A DNA stretch of 64,000 bases from Anthoceros angustus (lineage: Eukaryota; Streptophyta; Anthocerotopsida; Anthocerotales; Anthocerotaceae), in contig MU008206.1 of the NCBI GenBank assembly GCA_010909165.1, positions 310,001 to 374,000 of the forward strand, given 5' to 3'. Of this stretch, positions 25,665-38,599 are shown one piece after another (positions within the stretch are counted from its first letter, which is position 1; every line of letters starts with the position of its first letter). The position numbers and the translations under genes were made by a program. A model generated the notes under the pieces. The model ran no database searches and was not told the origin of the DNA. It saw only the letters and a program-made list of their open reading frames with translations.

Positions 25665-28600
25665 TTACACATGTTTGAGGAAAACAGGAAGCCCGTGCCG
25701 CAATTCTACTAAACACGCAAGAATGCGCTCCATTTGACGTTCAACTGGGAGCCCGATCAGTCCTTGGAGCTGCACACAGACACGCAGCCATGCACATTTC
25801 AGTGGCCGCTGATGAGAGGGCCAGCATAGAGCCAACGCCACAATGCACTGCATGCTCACCTCTATCACTCCAGCCTCAAAACCAAGTGATGATCGCATGG
25901 AATCGAGCTCCATGGCGTTGGCTAGCGTTTCATATGCCTCCTCCTCCATGGCAGTTTCCATCAGGATACTCTTCCCACGGGCTCGGATCCGGTGTATTCC
26001 TAGGTCAGCAGCTATTCTTCTAATGTACAGAGATTTCAGGAAGACCTACAATGCAGCACACACGGGGTAAGTTTTGAAGGCAGGGGGACATAACTCTGAA
26101 AATCAGGTCATGTCACGTACCTCTGTAGAAGCTGGCTCTTTGCCATACTCGTCCCTAAGCCTATTTGTAAACAGCATGAGACTTCGGACTCCCTCTCTGG
26201 CTGCCTTCTCCCCATCCCGCATCACTTTCTCTCTGAGAGATGCGGGTACGTAGTCTCCAGATATATGGAAGTTGGCGTCCAACTCGAGCTGTGACAACCC
26301 AGCGGCTAATGTTATTGCTTCCATCAACTTGACCTGGTAAGTAACTGATCCACTACCATAATGCAATGACTCAATGCTCACCTGAACATCTTCGTAATCC
26401 ACCCGAGGCAACTGCTGATTATCAATCTGCAGAGCACGCGACAAGATTCAGTGACTCATCTCACATGTCGAAAAGTGAAACTTTTCACATGAACCTTTTT
26501 CTAACATCTTCCTTACCTTAGCCAGACCTTCAAACAGCATCTCGAGGTACAAGTCTACACCGATCTTTGCCACGTCACCACTTTGTTTTTCACCAAAAAT
26601 GCTCCCAATGCCTCTGATGGCCATGTCTCGTTCTGCAAGTTGAAAACCTTGTCCCAGCTCACAGCATTCCTCGACAGCAACCAGCCGTTCCTGCATTCCA
26701 CCCAAGGGTATACCCATTGATCACATAGTCTGGGGATATAGACTTCCAACAATCTGATTAACACAAACCAACCCATCTAACAGGTGCACTTTGATCAGTT
26801 ACTTACAATGGCCTCATCAGAAAGCATCTCCTTTGGAGGATGAAGTAAATAAGCATGTGCTTCTCGATCTGCCCTTCCAACTCTACCGCGAAGCTGAATA
26901 CACATTTTATCAGTGCGGGTCTGTCAGTTCTCAGCACAATGGTGCGAATGATAACCAGGATCAAGATCCCGATTTTTAGAAAACAGTACCTGATACAGTT
27001 GTGAAAGGCCAAAGAGATGCACATCTTCAATAATAATAGTATTCACGTCTCTAATGTCAAGACCACTTTCAATTATTGTGGTACAGAGAAGAATTTTTGA
27101 CTCTCCGTCGGCAAAGCTCTCCATTGAATCTTCCAGATTCGCTGCACTTTGCTGTTATCAAACAACGCAGGAACATTACGTTACTGAAGGTCCAGTGCAC
27201 AAAACAACCTAACAGTCACCAACTGAGGTGAAACACAGACTACCTGGCCATGAGCGATAGCCACTGTTTCATCTGGAAATATCCTCTCAAGCTCCACTCT
27301 AGTCTCGTCAATGTCTGCACAGACAGAAAATGTGTTGAAAATACTTAACTTACAATCAGCAGATGTGCAAAAAAGATCCAGCGAATCAGGACAATAGATC
27401 CATCAGCTACTGAATCACCCATACATTGAGAGAAATGTAGAGTGGACAGAAAGCAAACCTTTCACACGCGGTACAACATAGAACACTTGTCCACCCCGTT
27501 CTAGCTCAAACGATATAGCCTTTTTTACGAGTTCCAAGTTGTACTGCACCAAATGTGTAACAATTGGCCGTCTCTCTGGTGGTGGAGTTGTTATCAAACT
27601 GGAATGGATAGCAAGTAAGCAGCTGGGTCCTGACATTTGGGGATAAAATCACCATGCATACCTGCTCTTGTACGGTGGCAAGTAATCATCTCCTACTTCA
27701 CAAACCTTGGACTCCCAGCAATGAACTAGAGGACAAACCTGGCATCCTTGAAGCCACTAAGGGCTAGGTAGAGTGTCCGAGGTATTGGTGTTGCTGAGAG
27801 TGTGAGCACATCAACAGTTGTCTTCAAAGCTGTGATCTTCTCCTTTTGTCTCACTCCGAACCTCTAAAAGCCACAATGCAGTCACACAGAGGCTGAATAA
27901 TGATCCTGCTCAAGAAGTTTCAACCAGAAAAAACTAGCTCAATAAGCAGCAGTGCAGTGAGACCAAAAACAAAATCTGACTAGAATACTCTAACAAATGA
28001 CTTATCTAGAACAAAGGGTGATGTTTCTGTTGCTTGAGTTCTAAGTGCAATATACCTGCTCTTCATCTACTACAAGGAGCCCGAGGTTATTGTACCGGAC
28101 ATGGTTGCCAAGTAAAGAATGTGTGCCAACCACTACCCGCAAAGTACCATCCTGTATCCTTGCAAGAACTTCCTTCTTCTCTGCCTCTTTCTGAACCACA
28201 GACGAAAATCAAACCACCACCCGTCGACCCATTTCCTCACAAAGACTATTTGCATTGCATAGGCGAAGGGATTACCTGAAATCTAGTGAGAAGAGCTACT
28301 GTAACTTGTGGGTATGTGGCGAAGCGTTCCTTGATGACCGCAAAGTGCTGCTTGGCCAAGACGGTTGTAGGTGCCATAATCATTGTCTGACGGCCTGAGG
28401 CTACTGCCTGGAAGATAGCACGCAGAGCTACCTCTGTCTTACCAAATCCGACATCACCACATATGAGCCTGTCCATTGGGGTTTCCTGTTCAGTTAAATC
28501 TTTTTCAACATCTTTGAAGGCCTGCACAGAATTCACCACCCAGAATGTCTTCCAATGGTGAGAGTCATAAAATCTCTGACATTCCTCAAACTTACATCAC

Positions 28601-30000
28601 AACCTGGAGCAGGCTCTGGTAAACAAACTTTGGAAACACGTGATTTCTCTGTGGAGTGAAATAAAGCACCTGCAATTGGTCAGGTGTTGCTTGGTAGGGA
28701 AACTTTTCTGCAAATTGAGCCATGGCTGACGCAATTTTGGGATAGGGTGGTCTTTTCTGCTTTAACCGGTAGACATATAGCTCCATCATATTAACCACCA
28801 TCTTCTGGATGGCCATCTTCCCTTTCATTTTCCGTTTCTCCCAAAGACTTGTATCACTGAGTTTGCTCAAAGGTGGTGACCTCCCTATTTCACGAGGCCT
28901 GCAGTTGCAAGAAAGTTGGGTTCCTTCAGATGGTGGATCTAAAGCTGAGAGGAAAACTTCACAACCATTTCCAGGAGAGACGCTTACGAGTTGTATCGGT
29001 ACAATAGCCGGTGTGCTTGCTTGGCCCTAACCTTGGCTTTGCCGTCTGCATACTGCAGATAGACATACTTGGCCATCTTGTTTTTCCCTTCCACCATCTC
29101 GTACTTCATTCCAATGAAACGACCAACTCCCACTTTCTTGTGGACTATGTACTCATCTACCACCAGAGTCTCAGGGTCGACACCATGAAAGAAGTCTCCA
29201 TCATCACTCTTCCCATGTCCTTGACTTCTCAGTTTCTCACGAATGGCCTCCAATCCTCTTTTCCTCTGTTCCCGCAGCTTCCCCCTTAGGGCCTCAGCCT
29301 CCTCTCCACTGAGCGCATTGCCAGAAATCCCCAGAAAGCCTTCAGACTGACCTTCAAGCTGCTGGTGCAGTCGGCCAATTGCATCAAGTTGTATGCTAGT
29401 GGTGGAGGTACTCTCCCTGACTGTCCCTCGGGTGGATGACACCTGCGGGTTGCTGTCCTCTTTCGGTGAAGGAGGATTGGGCCTGGGACCCTCCTTCCCC
29501 ATTCTGCTGACGCCATCAGAGGCCTTGCTGGAAGAGCTTCCGGCAGAAGGAGAAAGCCCAGCTCTACTCGTTTGGTGTACCTTCTTCACCTGCCTGTCAG
29601 CTAAACCCCTGGACGAGGGGTTCTCCTTGAACGCCCCGTCAGCATTTCTAATCACGTTGCCATAAGATTCTACTCCTCTAGGGGCAGCAGCCTTGCTGCG
29701 CAGATAGGAATCCGTTCCTTGCATTCTGTAGCCATCGAATGGAGCATCCTTCCCTCTGCGGGGAGCAGAGCGTCGAGGCCTGGAGTCCCATTTCACATCA
29801 AACGGCTGCTGATCCCCATCTTCCAAAGGCTCCACAGACAACTGGGACAACGCTCGTGCCACCTTTTTGGGAAGCCTACCACGAGTCGGCGTGAGGCAGC
29901 TCTGCAAAGCTGAATGCCCGACACCGTCAGGAAGCAGCTGCAGAGCGACATCTCTGACAGGAGAGATGGAAAGATGACACGACATTGAAGTGCTGCCCAT
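25665..30000 (-). CDS. TRCF/Mfd-like DNA helicase, probably plastid
   Basis: Nuclear relative of bacterial transcription-repair coupling factor (Arabidopsis At3g02060 type). About 14 exons. The first (30000-28988) has a Ser-rich presequence, a ~230-aa disordered part, and the RNA-polymerase-interaction domain ([16 protein letters not shown] to QAHRLLYRY). Later exons carry the helicase: [16 protein letters not shown] (Walker A), [46 protein letters not shown] and [19 protein letters not shown], then a TRCF D7-type C-terminus. It lacks the UvrB-like UvrA-binding module of bacterial Mfd, as plant homologues do. The last intron (about 25862-25772) has GT-AG ends but is also open in frame, so it could be retained. 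Start is the ATG giving [10 protein letters not shown]. Confidence 0.9.
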
Positions 30001-30902
30001 TTTCCCAGGAAAATCTGCGCAAACACAATCCAAATCAATCACCCACCACCACAACCAGAAGAGACAATTCAGCTCCAACGCACCGCCGAAAGCACAAGCC
30101 GTCGAATTGGCCAATACAGAATCATACCTTGGGCAAGCCCAGGGACATTCCAATTCCGCTTCTGCGACGAGGCAGCTGCCAAGAAGTCAGTGCGAAGCGC
30201 AACCTTGCCACCCCCACAGCCAACCCTCGCGTGTGGACATTCCAGCTCGCAGTGCAGCATCCTGTCCTTGATATCCACGGCCAAAGGGGCAACCGTGCCG
30301 TACCCGAAGCTGAGCCTGGCGGACCCGCCGAGCCCTGGGCCTGGCATTGTAGCCGCTGGGCCAAATCAGGCAGCAAGACAAGGACCAGGCGTCCGGACTG
30401 CATGGATTGAGCAGCGAGCGCGCTGGGAGCGAGCCATTCGCGTCACCGAACGGCGGCCGCCACAAGAAATCAAAACGGGGAGCCCGGTGGCAGGGCAAGG
30501 AAATTCATGCGCATTACGATCCTGCAAAAATGGTGCCAACCGTTCATCCCTCATCCCATGCCTCCCCGTCCGAGTCTCGGGACCGCTGAGCTCCAATAAT
30601 CAGACCGCGAGCTCAGACAGACAAGAAGCAGGAATGTGGACCTGGACGATTGTCTCACTCCCACGCCGTCGATGGCGCAGGAGAAGAAGAAACCCTGGGC
30701 CAGGGTTCTAGTATCTGTGGGGCCCAGGCAGGGCAGATGTTTCCCTTGCTCTGATCCTCTCACATGCCTACATGCGTGCCCTGAAGAAGGATGTCAACAC
30801 CGGCCATGGAGTCTGTGGAAACTGGCTTCACCTCCGGATGGGAACGTTGCACGATGGCCAGCCAGGTTATGCAAGTGACGATTAACAAGACAGAGAGCAG
30901 TG
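30001..30902. other. Intergenic upstream of the TRCF-like gene
   Basis: About 900 bp between the EF-hand gene stop and the TRCF-like start, both minus strand. GC-rich with chance ORFs; probably holds the TRCF promoter. Confidence 0.5.
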
Positions 30903-33900
30903 TCATTTGCCTTTGAGTCCTTTAGGCGCCTTGCTGCCGCCTCCAGGAGGCGGCTTGGCCATGGAAGCCCTGGGAGCTGCCACGGGAGGAGGGGCCATGG
31001 GAGGAGGCTCTCGCATCGGGGGATCGTCCCGCAGGCCGCGGACGAGCTCGATCTCAGTGTTCCTTTGGTTCGCCGTACTGCGGGCAACGAAGAAGGAGGG
31101 GCGGACGGGGTGCGCGAGCTGCTGCGGCCTCCACACTGCGGCTTCGTACCTGGACAGGCTCTCCCTGCACGCAAAGGAAACAGGACACCGGGGTGAGCAG
31201 GCTGCCGGGGCTGGCATGCCACTTCCGAAGTTCTTTCCATTTCTCGCTCACCTTCCAAGGCGGGGCAGCCTGAGGAGCCTCTCGGCGACGGAGGTGCGCT
31301 TCAACGTCGGCAGCACGGGCATGTCCGCGGGAGGAGCCAGAGGCGCCACTCCCATGGAAGGTCTTCTGTCGCGGTCGTCGCGCTGCACTCAGCACACACG
31401 GCCGGCACCAAGAAGGTCTCAGTAAGTGAACGCGTCACGATGACTGCGCAGTAAGGGAGGGGACGTACCTGGGTTAACTGCGTGTTCACGATCTCATTCC
31501 ACACCACGCTCTGGGACTTGGGCAGCGGCCTCGGGGCTTCCTGTGGAGCGATCTGGTGCGGGACCAGCAGCCCGGTTGGAGCAGGCGGCTTGCCGCCTTG
31601 GAGGGGGACGGGCTGCTGCCTGCTGGGGGCAGCGGATGGCGCGGGCATGGCGGCAGGCTGGGACGGTCTCGGGGCCACCTCCACCTGCACGTGGCCTTCA
31701 GGGAGAGCTGGTATGGAGGCGCCCTCCATCTGCTTGTGCGCTGTGAAGGACTCTTCCACGGGGATGGCGGTTGGCGGGAAGTAGTTGGGAGGTTCGTATC
31801 CAGAAGGCATGTCCGTGCTTGTGAAGGTGGGCAGCTTCGCCTTGTCTTCGTTGAAGAGCGTGGCTTCGAACTCGCCGGAGCTGCATCATCAGCACACCCT
31901 TGGTGAGCCTTGCCATTCTTCCTCATCCCCTGCCTGCTGAGACTGCATTGGTGAAGCATACCTGTACTTGTACTCTGCATCTCTCGTCATGGAGGACTCG
32001 TACTCCTTGTCAGGATTGTATGGAATTCCGGTGAAGGTGTCATACGGGGTCTCAGCATTCGGCCTGTAGAAATCCAGCTCTGTGAATCATGACGCAGATT
32101 CCATGATTGTATCCTTTTCACGTGGCTGAGGAGTTGCTCACCTTCTCACTATACCCCTGCCCCGCGGCTTCACCACTTCCAGCACATGTTGGCCTTGTCC
32201 AATGCAAGTGAGCTCTACAGGATGCCCTATTTCTTCACCCAGCCTTCTTGGCATGGGCAGCTCAAATCTGACCGTAGGCAGCATCACCCAGCCAGTCAGT
32301 CCCTACGCACACAAATTCCATGCCCAAAACTTTATCTCACCAGTGACTAAAGGAATCATACCCGTCGACGTGTCTACAATTCTTCGCAAATTCCCGATAG
32401 CTGAAACATGAATAGCCAATTCACGGGATCAGACATAGCTGTACAGCTTTCTGTAGCATCCAATTTTTCACACCACAACGACTCAAGGGCTAGCAGTACG
32501 ATCAGGCAAGGCGTTGGTTAGTGCTGCCTACTGGACTTTTCCAGTGTGCTCCTTGTCAGCAAAGTTCAGCAACTTATTGAAGTCCACGTCATTAAAGTCT
32601 AGGCCGAACTCACTTAAGCCTTTTCGGAAACGATCGTAGCTCACCTACCACCATAAATAGATGCTTTAGGACCAGAGCCTGTTGTTAGTGACATCTGACG
32701 ACATCCCAGGCCCATCCAGGCACGGGCCTCACCAAATCTGTGTAGTGGGGATCGAATCGGCTGTAGTATACAGGAAGGTGTTCAGACTTCCAGTAAACCT
32801 GACAGTCAGTCAAACACCAACACCAAAGTGCACAAACGTCAGTACTGGAAGGAAGAGAAACTGGACTACATATGCAGACTGATGCCATCAAAGTAAGCCA
32901 AGATTTCACGTACTTTCTGAAGAACCCTATCAAGGACAGGAGGAGGCCTAGCGTGTGGTTGCATCACTTTTCTCTTCAATCTGTCGAATCCTGCAGCGAA
33001 ACAACATGGGCAGCCTGTCAAATCCCCGAGATCGAGGTCCATGAACTGATTCGTACGTCAGTAAACCCTTACTCTCTTTCGCAAACTCGGGTCGCAAAGG
33101 ATGGTAAACTGGATCCACTGGATTAGCCTCTGTCCTGCGCCTGAACCCATGCATTTTTCGACCTATGTCCACATCTGAGATGTCAAGCGGGCCTTCTTGC
33201 TGCGGTTCCCATGCAGGTGTCTTTCTCCTGCGCAGTACAGGTGATGCCCTCCAGTCAGCACAAAACACGTTTCTGTTCAAAGTCTCCAGGGAACGACGCG
33301 GAAGAGAGGTTGAGCCTACTGATGGATATGTCCAGTGGAATGTAGAACTGTATAATTGGGATCCGATTCTATTTGCTTCATAGGATGCCTAACGGGTTTT
33401 GCATAAAGTGGTTCAGCTCTTGCACCAGGAATATCCGCTGTGCTCAATCCATCTGTGAACCTCTTCGAGAACACCTGAAATTCCAGTACCCAACATATTT
33501 ACTGGGCTGGCAGTACAAAGCATCAGAAGCACATTTTTCACCATGAGGCGTTGCCCAGTGACGCCCACATGATGCCTTGTCGTGTGCTTCGCCATGAGGT
33601 CTTGGGCACAAGGCATCATTTGGGCGCCACCGGCTGGAAACACCCTATGGCAAAACCCTCCCTTCTGCACTTATGAAATTTCGCACAACCATCCCTGGAG
33701 ACTCGAATTCAGCGCCTCACCCAATCAGGAGCAGACGGCATGGTACTTGGCCCGGATGCAAGCTTATAGTCAGGCGTTAAGGGATTGGTGTGCCTGGAAG
33801 TTAACATTTGCCGTGAGGGTTTCTTCTTCTTCTCCTCCACAGACAATCCCATCCACGGCTCCGGATACCATTTACTGTCTGGCTGCAGCCACACGCACAA

Positions 33901-34182
33901 ACATATCACCAAATCGAAGAAGCACAGAAAACACTGCGCAATCAGACCACACGTGGCAACCAAAAATGCGCAATGCTTTGAAAGTGAGCTGAGAGATAAA
34001 GAGAAGAAACGCATCCTCACCGCCGGTTCTTCATAGCCAGGAACGTAGGGAGGAGGCTGCGCTCCCTCGATGTCCCCGGTGATGAGATTCCTAGATATGC
34101 TTCCGGGCCCCATTTTGACGCACTCGGGGTAGGTCCCGAAGGGGGCTCGCTCCAGGACGAGGCCATAGTTCTCCCCTGGCAT
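30903..34182 (-). CDS. EF-hand protein with DIxGA and NPLxPxY motifs, possible ciliary/cytoskeletal protein
   Basis: Multi-exon gene; clear exons include 34182-34021 and 33882-33721, and the last ends at 30903. Repeated short motifs occur: ITGDIEGAQPPPYVPGY, RHTNPLTPDYKL, STADIPGARAEPLY and RRRTEANPVDPVY. Further on lie YWKSEHLPVYYSRFDP, then an EF-hand region (YDRFRKGLSEFGLDFNDVDF, followed by a calcium loop beginning ADKEHTGKV and spliced to YREF), a Pro-rich part, and a basic tail PPPGGGSKAPKGLKGK. I associate this motif set with proteins of flagellated eukaryotes, which would fit motile sperm, but I cannot name an orthologue. One middle exon border (around 33310-33400) is uncertain. Confidence 0.7.
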
Positions 34183-36993
34183 CGCTGCTTTCCGCAGGAA
34201 GAAGAGGCCTCCACGCGCAGAAAGTTGGAAATTTGTGCAATCGCAAGCCGATCAATCAGCGATGGTCGGGAAGTCCGGTGTGAAGAATCTTTGCCGGGGC
34301 ACCCTGCCGGGCCCGAGTCCGCAGCGACGCCTGCGTGGGGACGCTCATCTTGCACAGCACCAAGACTGTCACATCAAAAGCCATGCCCCCAAGGTTCCGC
34401 AGACATGAGCAACCACGGCGACCGCAACCGCTGCCAGGCTGAGCGAGATTCCACGGTGGGCGTTGACACAAGGTTGCACGCACGCAGGACTGTGGAAATG
34501 CAGGGATGCAGGAACGCAGGAATTGAAAGGACGGGGCCGGCTGAACACCGTCTGTTCTCCCGCAACAATCTGTGCCTTCTGCACCCACCACCTGCTTTAA
34601 ACCACACTTCTAACAAATGTTACTTTTCTTATAAGTACATCTGCACTTGGTATAGGTAGTACATATCTACTTCTGAGGCATGTTGAAGATAAGATTATCT
34701 TGAGTTAGAGATCCCTAGGTGGATTTCATGGATTCTTTGGGGTTAGTGAGTGACAAGATACCAAGATATAATCAACAAACAGTTATTACTTATAAAATAT
34801 TATATATAATATTAATTTTTAAATAAATTAAATAAGTATGATATAATTCATTGATTGATTTATTTTATTTTTCTCAAAACTTCGATCAATAATATGACCT
34901 TCATACTCTACATGTTGTGAGAGATAATCCTCCTAGTCCTAAGTAGTGATAAAATAACAATCTCCTTCTACTCCTATTTGCTCCCCCTGTAATGTTCATA
35001 GGTTATTTTCCTCCTATTTCTATTTGCTCCTCCTCTAATGTTCATAGATAAACCTAGCATGGGAGAAAAAGTGATTAAATTGACCGCGACCCCAATCAAG
35101 CAAATTATCATAATTTTTCTCCTTAAAAGGCAAATACAAATCTGGGTCCTTGAACCTCTTTTGGAGAATTTGGTTTATAGCGGAGCATTCCACTTTATGC
35201 ATGCACAAGGTGAGAAGGGTTAATGAGGCTCTCAGTTCAACTAAAGTTAAAAATTGGACAATCTCATCTTTGCATCCTGCTTCAACATTATTTCCTGGAC
35301 AAAACAAAACAGGGAAGACATAAGCCAAGGCGAAGGAGCACCGGATCTAGTCTTTTTGCTGCTCAGACATGTGCAAAGTCATCACCTAGTAAAATCTCGT
35401 CCACCCGCTCTTTCACTTCAATGCATGCGGTTAGCATGTTTTCATAGTCATCGATGTTTAACACATCTCACACCCAATCTTTGACGTTGTCATCAGTTTC
35501 AACCTTGATAGCCTTCTTAATCCTCTCTTGTACTCGAAAAGGATCATAGAGGCCTCCGCTGTCAAAATTAGCTAATAAGGTTGGTTCAACCGCAGGTTGG
35601 TGCAACCTCGTGCTCATGCACTCGAAAAGGATCATTCTTGTCATGAGTCGTTGTGGAACTAGTTTACTATCATTCAGCCATTGCTTCCTTATTTCTTAAT
35701 TAGATATTTGTGTAATTGGCGTCTTGGCATCGTACCTGTACGCATGTGTATGGTATGGAAATAGGTCATAGCCACAAGCTTCATGTGCGCGCGGCAAGCA
35801 CCAGGCGAGGAAAATAGCTGTGCAACGGAAGACGAGGACGACGCGACGCTGAGCCTGCCTTGAAGAGGCTGAGCTTTATCTTGTACAACCAGCCGTTGCT
35901 AATTTGGGTCTGAAGGCAATAAACGCGGTGTGTTGTCTGTGCAGTATGTATATGTGATGGATTGCTAACCCTTTTTAAGCCGGCTCATGACGGCAGCTGA
36001 GCGTGGTGTGAATATTGCAGTGCTGGCAGTCAGATCGAAGTTGTTCTACCAGCAACAGCTGATGGCATCTAGTGCTCAGTCTAGAGCGTACCATAATCAG
36101 AGGTGACCATGGCTGCATATTTCAAAGTGAAGGGCAGCTAGTTGTGTGGTAGCGCTGCATGAGTGTGGATGCTGCAGCTGTGATGTGAGGGCGGTGATCA
36201 GATTGGATTCACGATAGAGAATATGCGCAAGGTTGCTGAACTCAGCAGGTCTCCGAGCTGAGTGAGTGTGAACTTTCTGATTTATGGTTGAAACAAGGTA
36301 ATATTTGAAGTGGCTCAATATACATGAAGCAGCTTTTAGGGTACACATATGCGAAACCGGCTTTTTTATGAGCTCCAAAATGGCGTCTAAACCTTTATAG
36401 TCATGCAAAGTGGTCAAAAATTAGGGTCTTGATCTCGGATCTAAGAGTATACCTTTGTGTTTTATGATTCAGCTATGGTCATTGACTTATGGATTCCAGT
36501 GTTTTTCCCATAAACAATACCCATACCGCACTCCATGCGTGCGGGTGAAGGAAGGTCAAATACGCTATATTTCATAATATAAGTATAGATGCATCGAACC
36601 AACCATCTCCAACCTTGTCAACCCAGCTACCTCCGAGTGTTTGTCCTGGCTATGTTACTTGAGATTTTTTCTAATTATTAGCCTTAACTGGTTTTACGTG
36701 CAGGCCTGCGGTTGGGGCGCCGGCATGTTCCAAACCATGAGCAAATACAAACACCCGCGTCAATGTCGTGACCAAAGCATGTTTGCTATCCAACATACTA
36801 GTTTACTGGAAACCCTTACTGGTAACTATATACCGTGATCATTGACATGAACATCCATCCACACGGGGTTAAGCAAAAATTGAATATTGTATATTTCATA
36901 TGTCCGTTGATACATGCCGGCACCCCTAGCCTATGGGGACACGAACATATATGATCCTGGTCAAGAGACCCCCACGACAATGACACCGCATGA
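34183..36993. other. AT-rich intergenic stretch
   Basis: Begins with the promoter side of the EF-hand gene, then very AT-rich sequence (34760-34900). A direct repeat (CTCCTATTTCTATTTGCTCC-like plus TAATGTTCATAG) occurs at about 34970 and 35014. No convincing gene. A TTTGAAG(C/T)GGCTCAATATACA motif at 36306 recurs at 50836. Confidence 0.45.
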
Positions 36994-37590
36994 TCACTCC
37001 TCGCCAGACTCTAAACCTTCTCTATTGACTTGCATCGCATCGTCACCATCATCATCGCTATCATCTTGTACATCAAGAGCGCAGGGTTGCAGATGGGGAC
37101 GAAGGGCACTCAACTTCTCCCTGATTGCGTTCTTATCTGCTGCATATAGATGTTTCCTCGAGTTCAACTTGAACCCATAATAGACGATAACGATTTTGCG
37201 AACGAAGACCGTCTGGATGTTAGGAGGTCTTGAGACTTTACCATCTTTACTTTTTGATGGTGGTGCTTTGTCGTCATCTGTTCCGAAGACGTATTCTCCC
37301 ATATACTTCCCCTCGTAAGTATCTGTGTGCTCTGTTCTCCACCAATGTAGATGCAAATAAGGGTCAGCGGAATTTAGGTGGACACTTATAAACTTTGCAA
37401 TCCAAAATGGCTGGTTGTGAGTGCTCCTCTCGCAAGGAGTTATGAGAAACATGCCCTTTTGAATCTCCATGTATCCCCATTCATCCTTTCTACCTCCTCT
37501 TGACGTCGTTCTGTACTCTGGTGACCTCCCGAATACATGTCTCTCCGTGGTACTTCTCGGAGTAATGCTCCGTTCAGAATTGCTTCTTCG
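36994..37590 (-). pseudogene. TE-like ORF, partial, unknown family
   Basis: Open frame of about 198 codons without a convincing start. It contains NQPFWIAKFISVHLN, YLHLHWWRTEHTDTYEGKYM, a basic middle part and an acidic C-terminus (DVQDDSDDDGDD). The FW(I/L)..K ... LHWW..T pattern resembles C-terminal parts of transposon-associated proteins in plants, but I cannot name the family. It abuts a copia LTR-like piece upstream, which suggests a nested or captured fragment. Confidence 0.4.
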
Positions 37591-37609
37591 GGTACCTGTG
37601 ACTCAAAAT

Positions 37610-37945
37610 GAGAATAGAGAGACTATAACTTAGATTATGTATATTGCGTATCGTAAGTGTACAAGGTTGATGCTCCTGAGAGCATAGGGAAGAAGTCTCA
37701 CGAAGAGACACGACTGTTCATATGAGGCATGACTTTCTGAATTCCCAATCTCACGGTGTGCTTATCTACATGAGTTCACACATGCTCACACACCCCCTTA
37801 AAGCGCAAACGGGGAGATTGGGAAATCACGAATGATCTGAAAGTCCCAATGCAGAGGTGAAGTGCGAATGCTTGATCTTGGCCAGTGGCTTGGTCAATAT
37901 GTCTGCCACTTGCTGCTCCGTAGGCACATAGCACTACAACAATGC
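37610..37945 (-). mobile_element. Copia fragment: RNase H tail plus start of 3' LTR
   Basis: On the minus strand the translation reads YVPTEQQVADILTKPLAKIK and then HSHFTSALGL, the conserved end of copia RNase H. An AAGGGGGTG purine tract and a TGTGAGCATGTGTG... LTR-like start follow, running down to about 37610. The rest of the element is absent. Confidence 0.8.
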
Positions 37946-38017
37946 AGCTGGCAATAAGACGCAATAGCATTGACATCCCGGCCCACGTCTTTCTCGTATA
38001 GTTTCAGTATGACCCCT

Positions 38018-38290
38018 ACTAGAAATGGGCACCCTATGTTACACTTTATGTTAAGATTTTGACCCCTGGATGTAACACTCATGTTGCAATTTTGGGGTCA
38101 TGTAATACTTTTTGAGCCCCTTGTTACACTTTGGCTTGGAAACCATACCACGGCTGTTGTTGCAATCATGTTGCAATGGTGTTGCAATTATGTTAAGATG
38201 AACTGAGAGGTGGTTTTGCCCTCTCTCAAAATTGCAACATGATTGCAACATCTAAAGTGTTACAAGAGAGGTCTTGTAACACTTTTGGAA
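38018..38290. mobile_element. MITE-like element with internal inverted repeats
   Basis: Starts with CCTACTAGAAATGGGC, resembling a CACTA-type terminus. It holds many GTTGCAA/TGTTACA words. A perfect 20-bp inverted repeat, TGTTGCAATCATGTTGCAAT (about 38158) and its complement (about 38229), flanks a 50-bp loop. No transposase. A matching far terminus was not found, so boundaries are uncertain. Confidence 0.45.
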
Positions 38291-38599
38291 GCTTGGTACC
38301 GAACCTCCTCCCCATCCACCATTCCTTTTACTTTTGCCCTTTGAAATACCACGTTTTACTTGGTAGTTACCACCAATACGCCTTCAATACGACCATATAT
38401 AAAATACCGTATCAATACATCCTTATACTATGCATGTAGTCTACTGATAAATGTACTATATTATTCTAAGTGCTATCTGGCGTATTCAATTTCATATAAA
38501 ATAAGTTTGTATATTATCGTGTACATACGTACATATATTCATGATACGATACTTTGTATTTACTATACGTGTAAATAGCGGCGCCCTTTATACCCCTAC

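Noticed and set aside
30122-31425. Overlapping ORFs on both strands upstream of the TRCF-like gene and across the last EF-hand exons
   Set aside because: GC-rich sequence opens all frames; only the minus-strand frame ending KAPKGLKGK joins to upstream exons with shared features.
38000-38300. CRISPR-like spacing of GTTGCAA words
   Set aside because: Units are irregular and arranged as inverted repeats in a plant genome; better explained as a MITE.
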